In this document: in pieces, positions 6,552 through 11,742 of the stretch | Position numbering within the stretch: position 1 is the first letter of the stretch | Layout: each line of letters opens with the position of its first letter | Assembly: GCA_016217875.1 (NCBI GenBank) | Contig: JACRFN010000108.1 | Location: 1-11,742, forward strand | Direction: 5' to 3' | Length of the DNA stretch: 11,742 nucleotides | Source: Candidatus Kerfeldbacteria bacterium | GTDB taxonomy: Bacteria; Patescibacteriota; Patescibacteriia; Veblenbacterales; UBA10138 | The notes under the pieces: generated by a model | Seen by the model: only the letters and a program-made list of their open reading frames with translations | What the model was told of the DNA's origin: nothing | The model's database searches: none | Position numbers and translations under genes: made by a program

Positions 6552-6686
6552 GTCGCCACCCCGGTCTGCGGGTAAGGCAGTGCTCGTTGCGCTCTACTTC
6601 CCGACGCTATGCTAAGCGACCACAGCACGCACTCGGCCGGACGTTCGCGCGACTTCCGCTCTGCACTTACCCTTCGACAGGGCGGC
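6552..6686. repeat. GC-rich fold-back element between holA and rpsT
   Basis: No gene is supported here. Arms pair as GTCGCC (6552-6557) with GGCGGC (6681-6686, one wobble), GGGTAA (6570-6575) with TTACCC (6667-6672) and GTGC (6580-6583) with GCAC (6663-6666). The interior is GC-rich with CG-rich words such as CGTTCGCGCGAC. Both strands stay open over parts of it (for example 6524-6718 minus), but the translations are R-, S- and P-rich without motifs and look spurious. It may be a dispersed repeat or an unclassified RNA. Confidence 0.45.
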
Positions 6687-6701
6687 AATCTACTTAGATG
6701 C

Positions 6702-6734
6702 AACAACCCCGCTTTCATGAAAGCGGGGTTGTTT
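6702..6734. terminator. Convergent hairpin terminator of holA and rpsT
   Basis: A 14-bp perfect stem, AACAACCCCGCTTT (6702-6715) with AAAGCGGGGTTGTT (6720-6733), and a CATG loop. It is placed where both convergent transcripts end. T-tracts are short on both strands (TTGTTT plus, TTGTTG minus). Confidence 0.75.
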
Positions 6735-6747
6735 GATGTAATTAAGA

Positions 6748-7014
6748 TTACTTCTTTACTGTCGCGTGCAGAGCCTTCATCAAACGCGACTTTTTACGAG
6801 CGGCATTGTTCTGCTTGATAACGCCTTTTTGCGCTGCCCGGTCAAGTGTTTTGACAGCCGTCTGGACTTTAGCTGAAGCATCTTTAGCTTGAGTAGCCAT
6901 GGTTTTGTAGGCTTGTTTAAGGGCCACCTCCACATCGGCTAAGACCTGGCGGTTTTGAGCAGCGTGTTTTCTGGTTTGGCGGAGTGCCTTGGCGGCCGCT
7001 GGTTTGTTGGGCAT
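6748..7014 (-). CDS. rpsT: Ribosomal protein bS20
   Basis: An 88-residue, very basic, helical protein of the small ribosomal subunit that binds 16S rRNA during early assembly. It begins MPNKPAAAKALRQTRKHAAQN and ends with the family signature KTLDRAAQKGVIKQNNAARKKSRLMKAL. The frame stays open to 7098, but the start at 7014 is chosen because MPN with a basic helix is the usual bS20 N-terminus and because the promoter at 7070-7098 overlaps the longer form. There is no Shine-Dalgarno; the leader holds repeated ATCTCTTACT words. E. coli S20 represses its own translation, so leader-based control is possible here. Confidence 0.96.
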   Translation of the reverse strand: MPNKPAAAKALRQTRKHAAQNRQVLADVEVALKQAYKTMATQAKDASAKVQTAVKTLDRAAQKGVIKQNNAARKKSRLMKALHATVKK

Positions 7015-7020
7015 AACTTT

Positions 7021-7051
7021 AGTAAGAGATTTGAGTAAGAGTAAGAGATTT
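7021..7051 (-). repeat. Short direct repeats in the rpsT leader
   Basis: The 12-mer AGTAAGAGATTT occurs at 7021-7032 and 7040-7051, with a partial copy AGTAAGAG at 7034-7041 (plus strand). All lie in the predicted rpsT 5' leader immediately before the start codon. Confidence 0.6.
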
Positions 7052-7069
7052 AAATTGATGTGCCTGCTT

Positions 7070-7098
7070 AGGATAGCGGGGATGGGTAAATCTGTCAA
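7070..7098 (-). promoter_or_regulatory. rpsT promoter
   Basis: On the minus strand a perfect TTGACA (7098-7093) is followed after 17 nt by TATCCT (7075-7070). Transcription would start near 7063 and give a leader of about 49 nt before the rpsT ATG at 7014. It overlaps the intergenic end of the upstream nucleotidyltransferase operon, so rpsT can be expressed independently of uvrB. Confidence 0.75.
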
Positions 7099-7106
7099 TC
7101 CAGCTT

Positions 7107-7565
7107 TTATCTTTTGATTCGCCCCCTTAGCTTTTGATTTTTTGTTTGCAGTTTTCTCATCAGGCTGCTTTTAAATTTTTCCGGGTGGTAGGGCTTGAGG
7201 CGTATAATTTGTGGCAGGAGGCCAACGGACTTTAGCCGTTTCCTGATGGTGGGGATTTTCCATTTTTGGTCGTAACCCAAACAAAGGACGTCGGGTTTGA
7301 TGAGCTTAACTAGGTGAAAATTATGATTAGGTGTCCTGTCTCCTAGTCTGGCTTGATAGACGTAAGGCGAGGCTTTGACGGCAGCTAAACGCACCGTTTC
7401 TGATTGCGCTAGGCTATGGCCGCGCACTTGTTTGGCCACGGCGTCGCGGCTGACCACCACGATAAGCCGTTGGCCGTGTCGTTTGGCCTGGCGGAAGAGA
7501 TTTAGGTGCCCAGGATGCAGCAGGTCAAAGTTACCAAAGAGTAAAATAGTCCGACTGTTTGGCAT
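7107..7565 (-). CDS. Cytidylyltransferase-family nucleotidyltransferase (FAD synthase/TagD-like)
   Basis: A 152-residue single-domain protein. It begins with the family fold signature ILLFGNFDLLHPGHLNLF, with the nucleotide-binding HxGH motif at H17-H20, followed by VVVSRD and VLCLGYDQKW. Such enzymes transfer a nucleotide monophosphate from CTP or ATP to a small phosphorylated acceptor such as glycerol 3-phosphate, FMN or a sugar phosphate. The typical RTxGISTT segment of glycerol-3-phosphate cytidylyltransferases is replaced by KFKSSLMRK, closer to FAD-synthase-like relatives, so the substrate is open. A Shine-Dalgarno AAGGA ends ten bases before the start, and the gap to the uvrB stop is five bases, so it is co-transcribed with uvrB. 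The very basic C-terminal tail is unusual. Confidence 0.85.
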   Translation of the reverse strand: MPNSRTILLFGNFDLLHPGHLNLFRQAKRHGQRLIVVVSRDAVAKQVRGHSLAQSETVRLAAVKASPYVYQARLGDRTPNHNFHLVKLIKPDVLCLGYDQKWKIPTIRKRLKSVGLLPQIIRLKPYHPEKFKSSLMRKLQTKNQKLRGRIKR

Positions 7566-7570
7566 ATAAA

Positions 7571-9592
7571 CTATATCCTTGCCTTACGTTTAACCTTTTT
7601 ATCTTGTTTGATTAGTTTATCAAGTTCGCCTATCTGGTCGCGCAGAACCGCGGCTCGTTCAAATTCCAAGTTCAGCGCCGCTAGCTCCATTTGTCGTTCT
7701 AAATCAGTCATCACGTGTTTAACCTCTTCTGTTGATAATTTATCAAGCGCCAGCTCTTTAGCCAGAGTGACTGTTTCGGGTAACTTAGCCCCGCCGGCCA
7801 GTCTGGAGTCGCTTACAGTTTTGACAATAGTCTTGGGCGTGATGTGGTGTTGGCGATTATAGTCTGCCTGATATCGGCGTCGGCGTTCGGTTTCTTTAAT
7901 GGCTTGACGCATGGAGCCCGTGATTTTATCGGCATACATAATAACGTGCCCTTCAGAATGTCTCGCGGCTCGACCCATGGTTTGGACCAGGGCCGTAGAG
8001 GAGCGAAGGTAGCCTTCTTTGTCGGCGTCCAGAACGATAATGAGCGATACTTCAGGCAAATCCAAGCCCTCCCGCAGTAGGTTGATGCCCACTACCACGT
8101 CGTATTTACCCAGGCGCAAGTCTCGTAAAATTTCCAGACGGACAAAAGTGTCTACTTCCGAGTGTAAGTATTGTACTTTTATGCCCTCATCTTGCAAAAA
8201 GTCGGCCAAATCCTCGGCCATGCGCTTGGTCAGAGTGGTAACCAGAACTCGTTGGTGCTTATCAATACGCCTTTTAATTTCACGCACTAGGTCGTCTACT
8301 TGGTGTTTAGTCGGCCTGACCTCAATAGTCGGATCGAGCAAACCAGTAGGCCGCAGCAATTGTTCAACCACTTGCCTGGCCACGTCTCGTTCATAAGGCC
8401 CAGGCGTGGCTGAAATATAAGTCAAATTTGACAGGCGCTGGTTGAATTCGTCAAAGTTGAGCGGCCGGTTGTCAAAAGCAGCCTTGAGTCTGAAGCCATA
8501 GCGGATGAGCGTTTCTTTACGCGACCGGTCACCGGCAAACATACCACCTATTTGCGGTATGGTCATGTGTGACTCGTCCACGAAGACCAAGGCATCGCGG
8601 GGCAGATAATCAAGCAGGGTATAGGGCGGCTCGCCCGGGCTCCGTCCGTCAAAATAGCGGGAATAGTTTTCAATGCCGTTGCAATAGCTTGTTGTGCGCA
8701 GCATTTCCAAATCAAAATTAGTGCGCTCGCCTAAGCGCTGGGCTTCTAGCAGCTTGTTTTGTTTGGTTAGGGAGTCTACTTCTTTTTTCATGTCCTGTTC
8801 TATTTCAACCAAGGCCCCCTCAAACAATTCAGTCGGCGCCACATAGTGGGAGGCTGGGTAAATATCAATTTGCTCCAACGCGCGCGTGGCGGCGCTGGTT
8901 AAAATTTCGCATTCTTCCAGGCGGAATATTTTATCGTCGTCGTAGCGCAGACGCACGTAAGTATCCAGCGCATCAGCCGGAAAAATATCCACCACCTCGC
9001 CCTTGACGCGGAAAGTGCCGCGATGAAAATCGATATCATTTCTTTCGTAACGCAGGCTTTGCAGCTGGCGTAGCAATTTTTGTCTTGGCAGCTTGGCGCC
9101 GATTTTAAGGCTGACCTTGACGCGAGCGTATTCTGTTGGCGAACCCAAACCATAAATACAAGAAACGGAGGCGACAATAATGGTGTCGCGCCGGGAGAGG
9201 ATGGCCTGGGTAGCGGCGTGGCGCAGTCTGTCTATTTCTTCATTCAGCTGGCTTTCTTTCTCAATATAAGTATCAGAGGTCGGCAGATAAGCCTCTGGCT
9301 GGTAGTAGTCATAGTAAGATACAAAATAGTGTACGGCATTGTGTGGGAAGAAACCGCGGAATTCATTGGCCAGCTGGGCCGCCAAGGTTTTGTTATGCGA
9401 AATGACTAAGGCCGGGCGTTGCAGCCGTGCTATAACATTGGCTATAGTAAAAGTTTTACCCGAGCCGGTGACACCCAGCAGGGTTTGGTGACGCAGGCCC
9501 TTTTTAAGGCCAGTGACCAATTTGTCTATAGCCTGAGGCTGGTCGCCGGTGGGTTTAAAGTTTGATTTGAGATGAAACTTATATGCAAGCAT
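7571..9592 (-). CDS. uvrB: Excinuclease ABC subunit B
   Basis: A 673-residue full-length UvrB, the damage-verifying helicase-like subunit of nucleotide excision repair that takes DNA from UvrA and recruits UvrC. Visible are FKPTGDQPQAI, Walker A GVTGSGKT (residues 40-47), the beta-hairpin region YYDYYQPEAYLP (93-104), the DESH box (VFVDESHMTIPQIGGM), EGLDLPEVS, QTMGRAARH, and the C-terminal UVR domain (LERQMELAALNLEFERAAVLRDQI) that contacts UvrC. The start MLAYKFHLKS is slightly longer than usual and has no Shine-Dalgarno. A second copy of the gene's 5' end, MNFKLKSPFKPTGD, lies 97 bp upstream, out of frame, behind the likely promoter. The nucleotidyltransferase follows five bases downstream. 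Confidence 0.97.
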   Translation of the reverse strand: MLAYKFHLKSNFKPTGDQPQAIDKLVTGLKKGLRHQTLLGVTGSGKTFTIANVIARLQRPALVISHNKTLAAQLANEFRGFFPHNAVHYFVSYYDYYQPEAYLPTSDTYIEKESQLNEEIDRLRHAATQAILSRRDTIIVASVSCIYGLGSPTEYARVKVSLKIGAKLPRQKLLRQLQSLRYERNDIDFHRGTFRVKGEVVDIFPADALDTYVRLRYDDDKIFRLEECEILTSAATRALEQIDIYPASHYVAPTELFEGALVEIEQDMKKEVDSLTKQNKLLEAQRLGERTNFDLEMLRTTSYCNGIENYSRYFDGRSPGEPPYTLLDYLPRDALVFVDESHMTIPQIGGMFAGDRSRKETLIRYGFRLKAAFDNRPLNFDEFNQRLSNLTYISATPGPYERDVARQVVEQLLRPTGLLDPTIEVRPTKHQVDDLVREIKRRIDKHQRVLVTTLTKRMAEDLADFLQDEGIKVQYLHSEVDTFVRLEILRDLRLGKYDVVVGINLLREGLDLPEVSLIIVLDADKEGYLRSSTALVQTMGRAARHSEGHVIMYADKITGSMRQAIKETERRRRYQADYNRQHHITPKTIVKTVSDSRLAGGAKLPETVTLAKELALDKLSTEEVKHVMTDLERQMELAALNLEFERAAVLRDQIGELDKLIKQDKKVKRKARI

Positions 9593-9689
9593 AAGGGTAG
9601 CGGATGGCTTGCCCCGTAGTGTCCGGTGTCCATCGGACTACTTCGGGGTCGCCGGTGGGTTTGAATGGCGATTTGAGTTTAAAGTTCAT
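9579..9689 (-). pseudogene. Duplicated uvrB 5' end forming a 36-codon upstream ORF
   Basis: From ATG 9689 the minus strand encodes MNFKLKSPFKPTGD, a standard UvrB N-terminus, then runs into the hairpin repeat and stops at TAA 9581-9579, 14 bases inside uvrB. Its first 40 bases match the real uvrB 5' end (9541-9580) at about 80 percent. It is offset by 97 bases, so it is out of frame with uvrB. It sits nine bases behind a TATACT -10 box, so it may be translated as a leader that terminates over the uvrB start. It could be the ancestral start displaced by an insertion, or a remnant of recombination. Confidence 0.7.
9608..9648. repeat. Dispersed hairpin repeat, copy 2
   Basis: CTTGCCCCGTAGTGTCC (9608-9624), GGACTAC (9635-9641) and CGGGG (9644-9648) are shared with copy 1 at 1748-1787, with a different ten-base loop. 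GTAG pairs with CTAC, TCC with GGA and CCCC with GGGG. It sits between the two copies of the uvrB 5' end. Confidence 0.75.
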
Positions 9690-9698
9690 GGTCTATAC

Positions 9699-9727
9699 AG
9701 TATAAGTGCTACGGCGGGAAAAATAAA
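9699..9727 (-). promoter_or_regulatory. Probable promoter serving uvrB
   Basis: On the minus strand TATACT (9704-9699) lies nine bases before the ATG at 9689 and 17 bases after a weak -35, TTTATT (9727-9722). If correct, the transcript starts at or next to the ATG of the duplicated uvrB 5' end, making that ORF nearly leaderless and giving uvrB itself a leader of about 100 nt. Only three of six -35 bases match consensus. Confidence 0.4.
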
Positions 9728-9785
9728 CTAAGATATGTGATTTTTGGTCGGCAGGTATCTGTTTATTCATTACTCAAAATCAGTC

Positions 9786-9823
9786 ATTATGGAAATATGT
9801 CCCCGGGGACATATTTCCATAAT
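9786..9823. repeat. Perfect 38-bp palindrome upstream of the Cas2-like gene
   Basis: Nineteen consecutive base pairs symmetric about 9804/9805, with no loop; the centre reads ATATGTCCCCGGGGACATAT. It lies about 60 bp upstream of the Cas2-like start codon in the divergent spacer with uvrB. The central 15 bases recur with one change at 10463-10477 downstream of the same gene. It could be an operator, a cruciform or a transposon-type end. There is no T-run, so a terminator role is unlikely. Confidence 0.85.
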
Positions 9824-9839
9824 AGTAAATTTAAGCTAT

Positions 9840-9868
9840 TATGTTTATAAACTAAGTCTATAAACATA
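9840..9868. promoter_or_regulatory. Operator-like dyad before the Cas2-like gene
   Basis: TATGTTTATA (9840-9849) and TATAAACATA (9859-9868) are perfect 10-bp inverted arms with a nine-base spacer, ending 16 bases before the start codon. A GATAAT -10-like box follows at 9874-9879, so the dyad would cover the -35 region, a typical position for repression. Autoregulation by the adjacent winged-helix protein is a plausible inference. Confidence 0.5.
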
Positions 9869-9884
9869 TAAATGATAATTTTTT

Positions 9885-10433
9885 ATGATAAAATCTCGTC
9901 TCCCTGTAACAAAAATTCTCCTTGGTTTATTGGCGTTTACCGGGCGTAAGACAATCGACTTTCTTACACTTCTTCAAGATATTCATCTTTACCGTGGTAT
10001 ATTCATTCGCGGTAGATATGAGTACGTACAAGAGTTTAAAAAGTTACAACGGGAAAATTACGCCCGGCAAACACTTTACAGTCTCAGGCACTCTAGGTAC
10101 GTAGTCGCCCGGCGTACAGGCAATAGACTAATGGTACATTTAACTGATAAAGGACAAGAAGCTTTATTGTCGTTTCAGTTGCGCCAAGTAGATAGACGCC
10201 TTGATCGCCGTTATACGGTAGTGATATTTGATATTCCTCAAAGTGAAAGAGCGGCTCGACGACAATTCAGACTACTCCTTCGGCAGGGTGGTTTTGCTAA
10301 ATTACAACAGAGCGTATGGATATCACAGTGTGATGTTTACCAACTTATTTCAGACTTAGTTCGACATCTTAAACTTGAATCTTGGGTGAACGTGTTTTTG
10401 GCCTCAGACTTTCTGCATTTACCCAAGGCTTAA
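9885..10433 (+). CDS. Winged-helix/Cas2-like (PaaX-type) protein, stand-alone
   Basis: A 182-residue basic protein. Residues 1-95 look like a winged-helix DNA-binding domain (RQTLYSLRHSRYVVARRTGNRLMVHLTDKG, with a wing-like RTGNRLMVHLT). Residues 107-180 match the Cas2-like ferredoxin fold: YTVVIFDIPQSERAARRQFR with D116, then GFAKLQQSVWIS, as in PaaX C-terminal domains and Cas2. No cas1, effector or CRISPR array is visible, so CRISPR adaptation is unlikely. A transcriptional regulator or a nuclease-like protein with a new role is more likely. It is flanked by related TGTCCC/GGGACA palindromes, and an additional dyad lies just upstream. An AT-rich -10-like box is five bases before ATG, so the mRNA may be nearly leaderless. 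Confidence 0.8.
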   Translation: MIKSRLPVTKILLGLLAFTGRKTIDFLTLLQDIHLYRGIFIRGRYEYVQEFKKLQRENYARQTLYSLRHSRYVVARRTGNRLMVHLTDKGQEALLSFQLRQVDRRLDRRYTVVIFDIPQSERAARRQFRLLLRQGGFAKLQQSVWISQCDVYQLISDLVRHLKLESWVNVFLASDFLHLPKA

Positions 10434-10458
10434 TTGTGGATATTTTTAATACTTCGGA

Positions 10459-10483
10459 TTTTTGTCCCGGGGGACATAAAAAA
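10459..10483. repeat. Hairpin downstream of the Cas2-like gene, related to the 38-bp palindrome
   Basis: TGTCCC (10463-10468) pairs with GGGACA (10471-10476), flanked by a T-run on the left and an A-run on the right that extend the stem. The 15-mer TGTCCCGGGGGACAT (10463-10477) differs at one position from the centre of the upstream palindrome. It may also act as a terminator on the minus strand, where the A-run becomes a T-run before the stem rather than after it, so that role is weak. Confidence 0.6.
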
Positions 10484-10573
10484 CAAATAAATGTCTTTAT
10501 GGGGGAATCACCACAAACACACTATTATATCTTTTACGACTAGGCTGGTATCTATTACGTTAGACTTAAGACT

Positions 10574-10603
10574 TTGTCAATTTACACCAAAGAATCGTAT
10601 ACT
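10574..10603 (+). promoter_or_regulatory. ruvA promoter, leaderless start
   Basis: TTGTCA (10574-10579), an 18-base spacer and TATACT (10598-10603), each matching five of six consensus bases. The start codon ATG at 10612 is only eight bases after the -10 box, so transcription should start at or within about two bases of the ATG. The rest of 10484-10573 holds nothing else I can identify. Confidence 0.7.
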
Positions 10604-10611
10604 GATAACAT

Positions 10612-11181
10612 ATGATTGCTCAGCTCAAGGGTACGGTGTCAAGCACGCAGGAGCGCTTCGTCGTTTTGGACGTTGGCGGGGTGGGCTATGAAGTTATGGT
10701 GACTCGTGATTTGGCCGCCCAAGTGAAGATAGGTACTAGCCTTACTCTTTATACATATTTGGCCGTGCGTGAGGATGCCCAGGAGCTTTTTGGTTTCTCT
10801 AGCCAAGGACACCTTAATTTTTTCAAACTTTTATTGACAGTTTCGGGCATCGGACCCAAGTCGGCCCTTAATATTCTTGACGTAGTGCAGCCTGATGATA
10901 TTCGCCGCGCTGTCACGGCCCAAGACGCCGCCAGTTTGCACCGTCTGCACGGCGTAGGCAAGAAAACAGCCGACAGACTGGTGACTGAGCTTAAAGACAA
11001 ATTGGAAGCCCTAACTAGTCTGTCTCAGGTTCCGGGTGACCAGGCGGCTCTGCTGGAGGCTGTCATCGGCTTGGGTTATTCGGTGGTGGAGGCGCGGGCG
11101 GTAGTCAAGCAAGTGTCTAATCAAGCTGGTACCTTGCAAGATAAAGTAAAAGCCGCCCTCAAGTTGTTGAGCCGTAGTTGA
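10612..11181 (+). CDS. ruvA: Holliday junction branch-migration protein RuvA
   Basis: A 189-residue protein of normal family length. RuvA tetramers bind four-way junctions and load the RuvB motor. Residues 1-64 are the OB-fold domain (MIAQLKGTV, VVLDVGGVGYEV). Residues 65-145 carry the two helix-hairpin-helix motifs (LTVSGIGPKSALNIL and LHGVGKKTADRLVTELKDKL). Residues 148-189 form the small C-terminal domain that contacts RuvB (LLEAVIGLGYSVVEARAVVKQV). The start follows a good promoter with almost no leader and no Shine-Dalgarno. The stop TGA is followed four bases later by the FemAB-family start, so the two are probably co-transcribed. No ruvB or ruvC is in view. Confidence 0.97.
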   Translation: MIAQLKGTVSSTQERFVVLDVGGVGYEVMVTRDLAAQVKIGTSLTLYTYLAVREDAQELFGFSSQGHLNFFKLLLTVSGIGPKSALNILDVVQPDDIRRAVTAQDAASLHRLHGVGKKTADRLVTELKDKLEALTSLSQVPGDQAALLEAVIGLGYSVVEARAVVKQVSNQAGTLQDKVKAALKLLSRS

Positions 11182-11185
11182 GGGT

Positions 11186-11742
11186 ATGGATGTTAGATCT
11201 ATAACTAAAGCTGAGATAGATGGTTTTCTTACCCGTCAGCCGCCTCTGCCTGGTTCTTTTTTGCAATCCTCTTATTGGCTTGGTTTGATAGAGTGTGCTC
11301 ACGGGCAGGCGGTAGAGTTGCTGGGTTTGTTCGAGGGCCGTCAGTTGGTTGGTTTGGCTTCAGCTATTCTAGCCAGGCCGCGCCCTGGTTACACTTATGC
11401 TTATCTACCACGGGGGCCTATTTTACAAAGTTGGTCGCAGTTGGAGCCGGCTATACGAAGCCTGAAGGAATATTTTAAGCCTAAAGTTTTTTGGCTGAGA
11501 GTTGAGCCTATGGTCATTGGTGCCGTTGAACCTTTGCCCTCTTTACCCTCAGCTGAAAAAAATCTATTAAAATTTGCCGGCTTTAACAGAGTGGGCGAGA
11601 TACAGCCCCGGGCCACTGTCATAGTTGATTTAGCCAAATCCTTGCCTGAGATTCTTCGTTTAATGCATCCCAAAACCAGGTACAATATTAAATTGGCCGA
11701 GCATAAGTTTGGTCTGGAATTCCGCTGGGGCCGAGTAGAAGA
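11186..11742 (+). CDS. FemAB/FemX-family peptidoglycan bridge aminoacyltransferase (partial)
   Basis: 185 codons are visible from ATG 11186 and the frame runs off the right edge, so the C-terminus is missing. The N-terminal GNAT-like half shows FLQSSYWLGLIE, then YAYLPRGPIL, FWLRVEP and the typical segment QPRATVIVDLAKS followed by LMHPKTRYNIKLAEHKFG. These match FemAB-family enzymes, which add amino acids from aminoacyl-tRNA to the lipid II peptide stem to build the cross-bridge. The exact amino acid is not deducible. It begins four bases after the ruvA stop; GAGGG directly before the ATG is too close for a standard Shine-Dalgarno, so translational coupling to ruvA is likely. Confidence 0.85.
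   Translation, partial: MDVRSITKAEIDGFLTRQPPLPGSFLQSSYWLGLIECAHGQAVELLGLFEGRQLVGLASAILARPRPGYTYAYLPRGPILQSWSQLEPAIRSLKEYFKPKVFWLRVEPMVIGAVEPLPSLPSAEKNLLKFAGFNRVGEIQPRATVIVDLAKSLPEILRLMHPKTRYNIKLAEHKFGLEFRWGRVE

Noticed and set aside
6524..6818. Open frames on both strands across the GC-rich spacer (6524-6718 minus, 6609-6818 plus)
   Set aside because: Translations are rich in R, S, P and L without motifs, they overlap each other, the fold-back arms and the convergent terminator, and no ribosome binding site is seen. They look like by-products of a structured element.
7015..7098. Longer rpsT protein starting at 7098
   Set aside because: The extra 28 residues are hydrophobic and unlike bS20, and the -35 and -10 boxes of a strong promoter lie inside them.
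9885..10433. CRISPR-Cas adaptation module
   Set aside because: Only a Cas2-like domain is present, fused behind a winged helix; no cas1, other cas gene or array of regularly spaced repeats is visible in the window.
1..11742. Recoded TGA (glycine) as in Gracilibacteria/Absconditabacteria
   Set aside because: All conserved genes read through without internal TGA, and ruvA ends at a TGA exactly where the family ends.

Overview
The window looks like chromosomal DNA from a bacterium of the Candidate Phyla Radiation (Patescibacteria, probably a Parcubacteria-like lineage). This is inferred from the gene set, not proved: small informational and repair genes packed with short hypothetical proteins, a stand-alone winged-helix/Cas2-like protein, a FemAB-type ligase directly after ruvA, weak or absent Shine-Dalgarno sequences, and many palindromic intergenic repeats. 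TGA is used as a stop (ruvA) and tryptophan is TGG, so the genetic code looks standard. No plasmid, phage or CRISPR signature is visible.

Layout. A minus-strand transposase/integrase-like gene is cut by the left edge (1-90). A palindrome-rich promoter region follows, then a plus-strand group: a membrane-anchored 3D-domain cell-wall protein (358-864), a doubtful small ORF (1028-1399), tRNA-Cys (1648-1723), polA (1867-4626), a 2H phosphoesterase/RNA-ligase-like protein (4744-5334) and holA (5482-6516). A structured GC-rich spacer and a convergent hairpin separate these from a minus-strand group transcribed leftward: uvrB (9592-7571), a nucleotidyltransferase 5 bp downstream of it (7565-7107) and rpsT (7014-6748), which has its own good promoter. 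Rightward transcription resumes with the Cas2-like gene (9885-10433), ruvA (10612-11181) and a FemAB-family gene cut by the right edge (11186 onward).

How the genes fit together. PolA, HolA, UvrB and RuvA form a replication, excision-repair and recombination neighbourhood. The 3D-domain protein and FemAB protein belong to the envelope, and rpsT and tRNA-Cys to translation. Most intergenic space is palindromic.

Most notable signals. (1) A dispersed hairpin repeat beginning CTTGCCCCGTAGTGTCC occurs next to the tRNA-Cys 3' end and next to the uvrB 5' end, and in both places the neighbouring gene end is duplicated on the other side of the hairpin. At uvrB this leaves a second, out-of-frame UvrB N-terminus directly behind the likely promoter. 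(2) The Cas2-like gene lies between a perfect 38-bp palindrome and a second hairpin that shares 14 of 15 core bases, with a separate 10-bp dyad just before its start codon. (3) tRNA-Cys has altered D-loop and T-loop bases at the positions that normally form the elbow contact. (4) A 144-bp inverted repeat ends exactly on the holA start codon.
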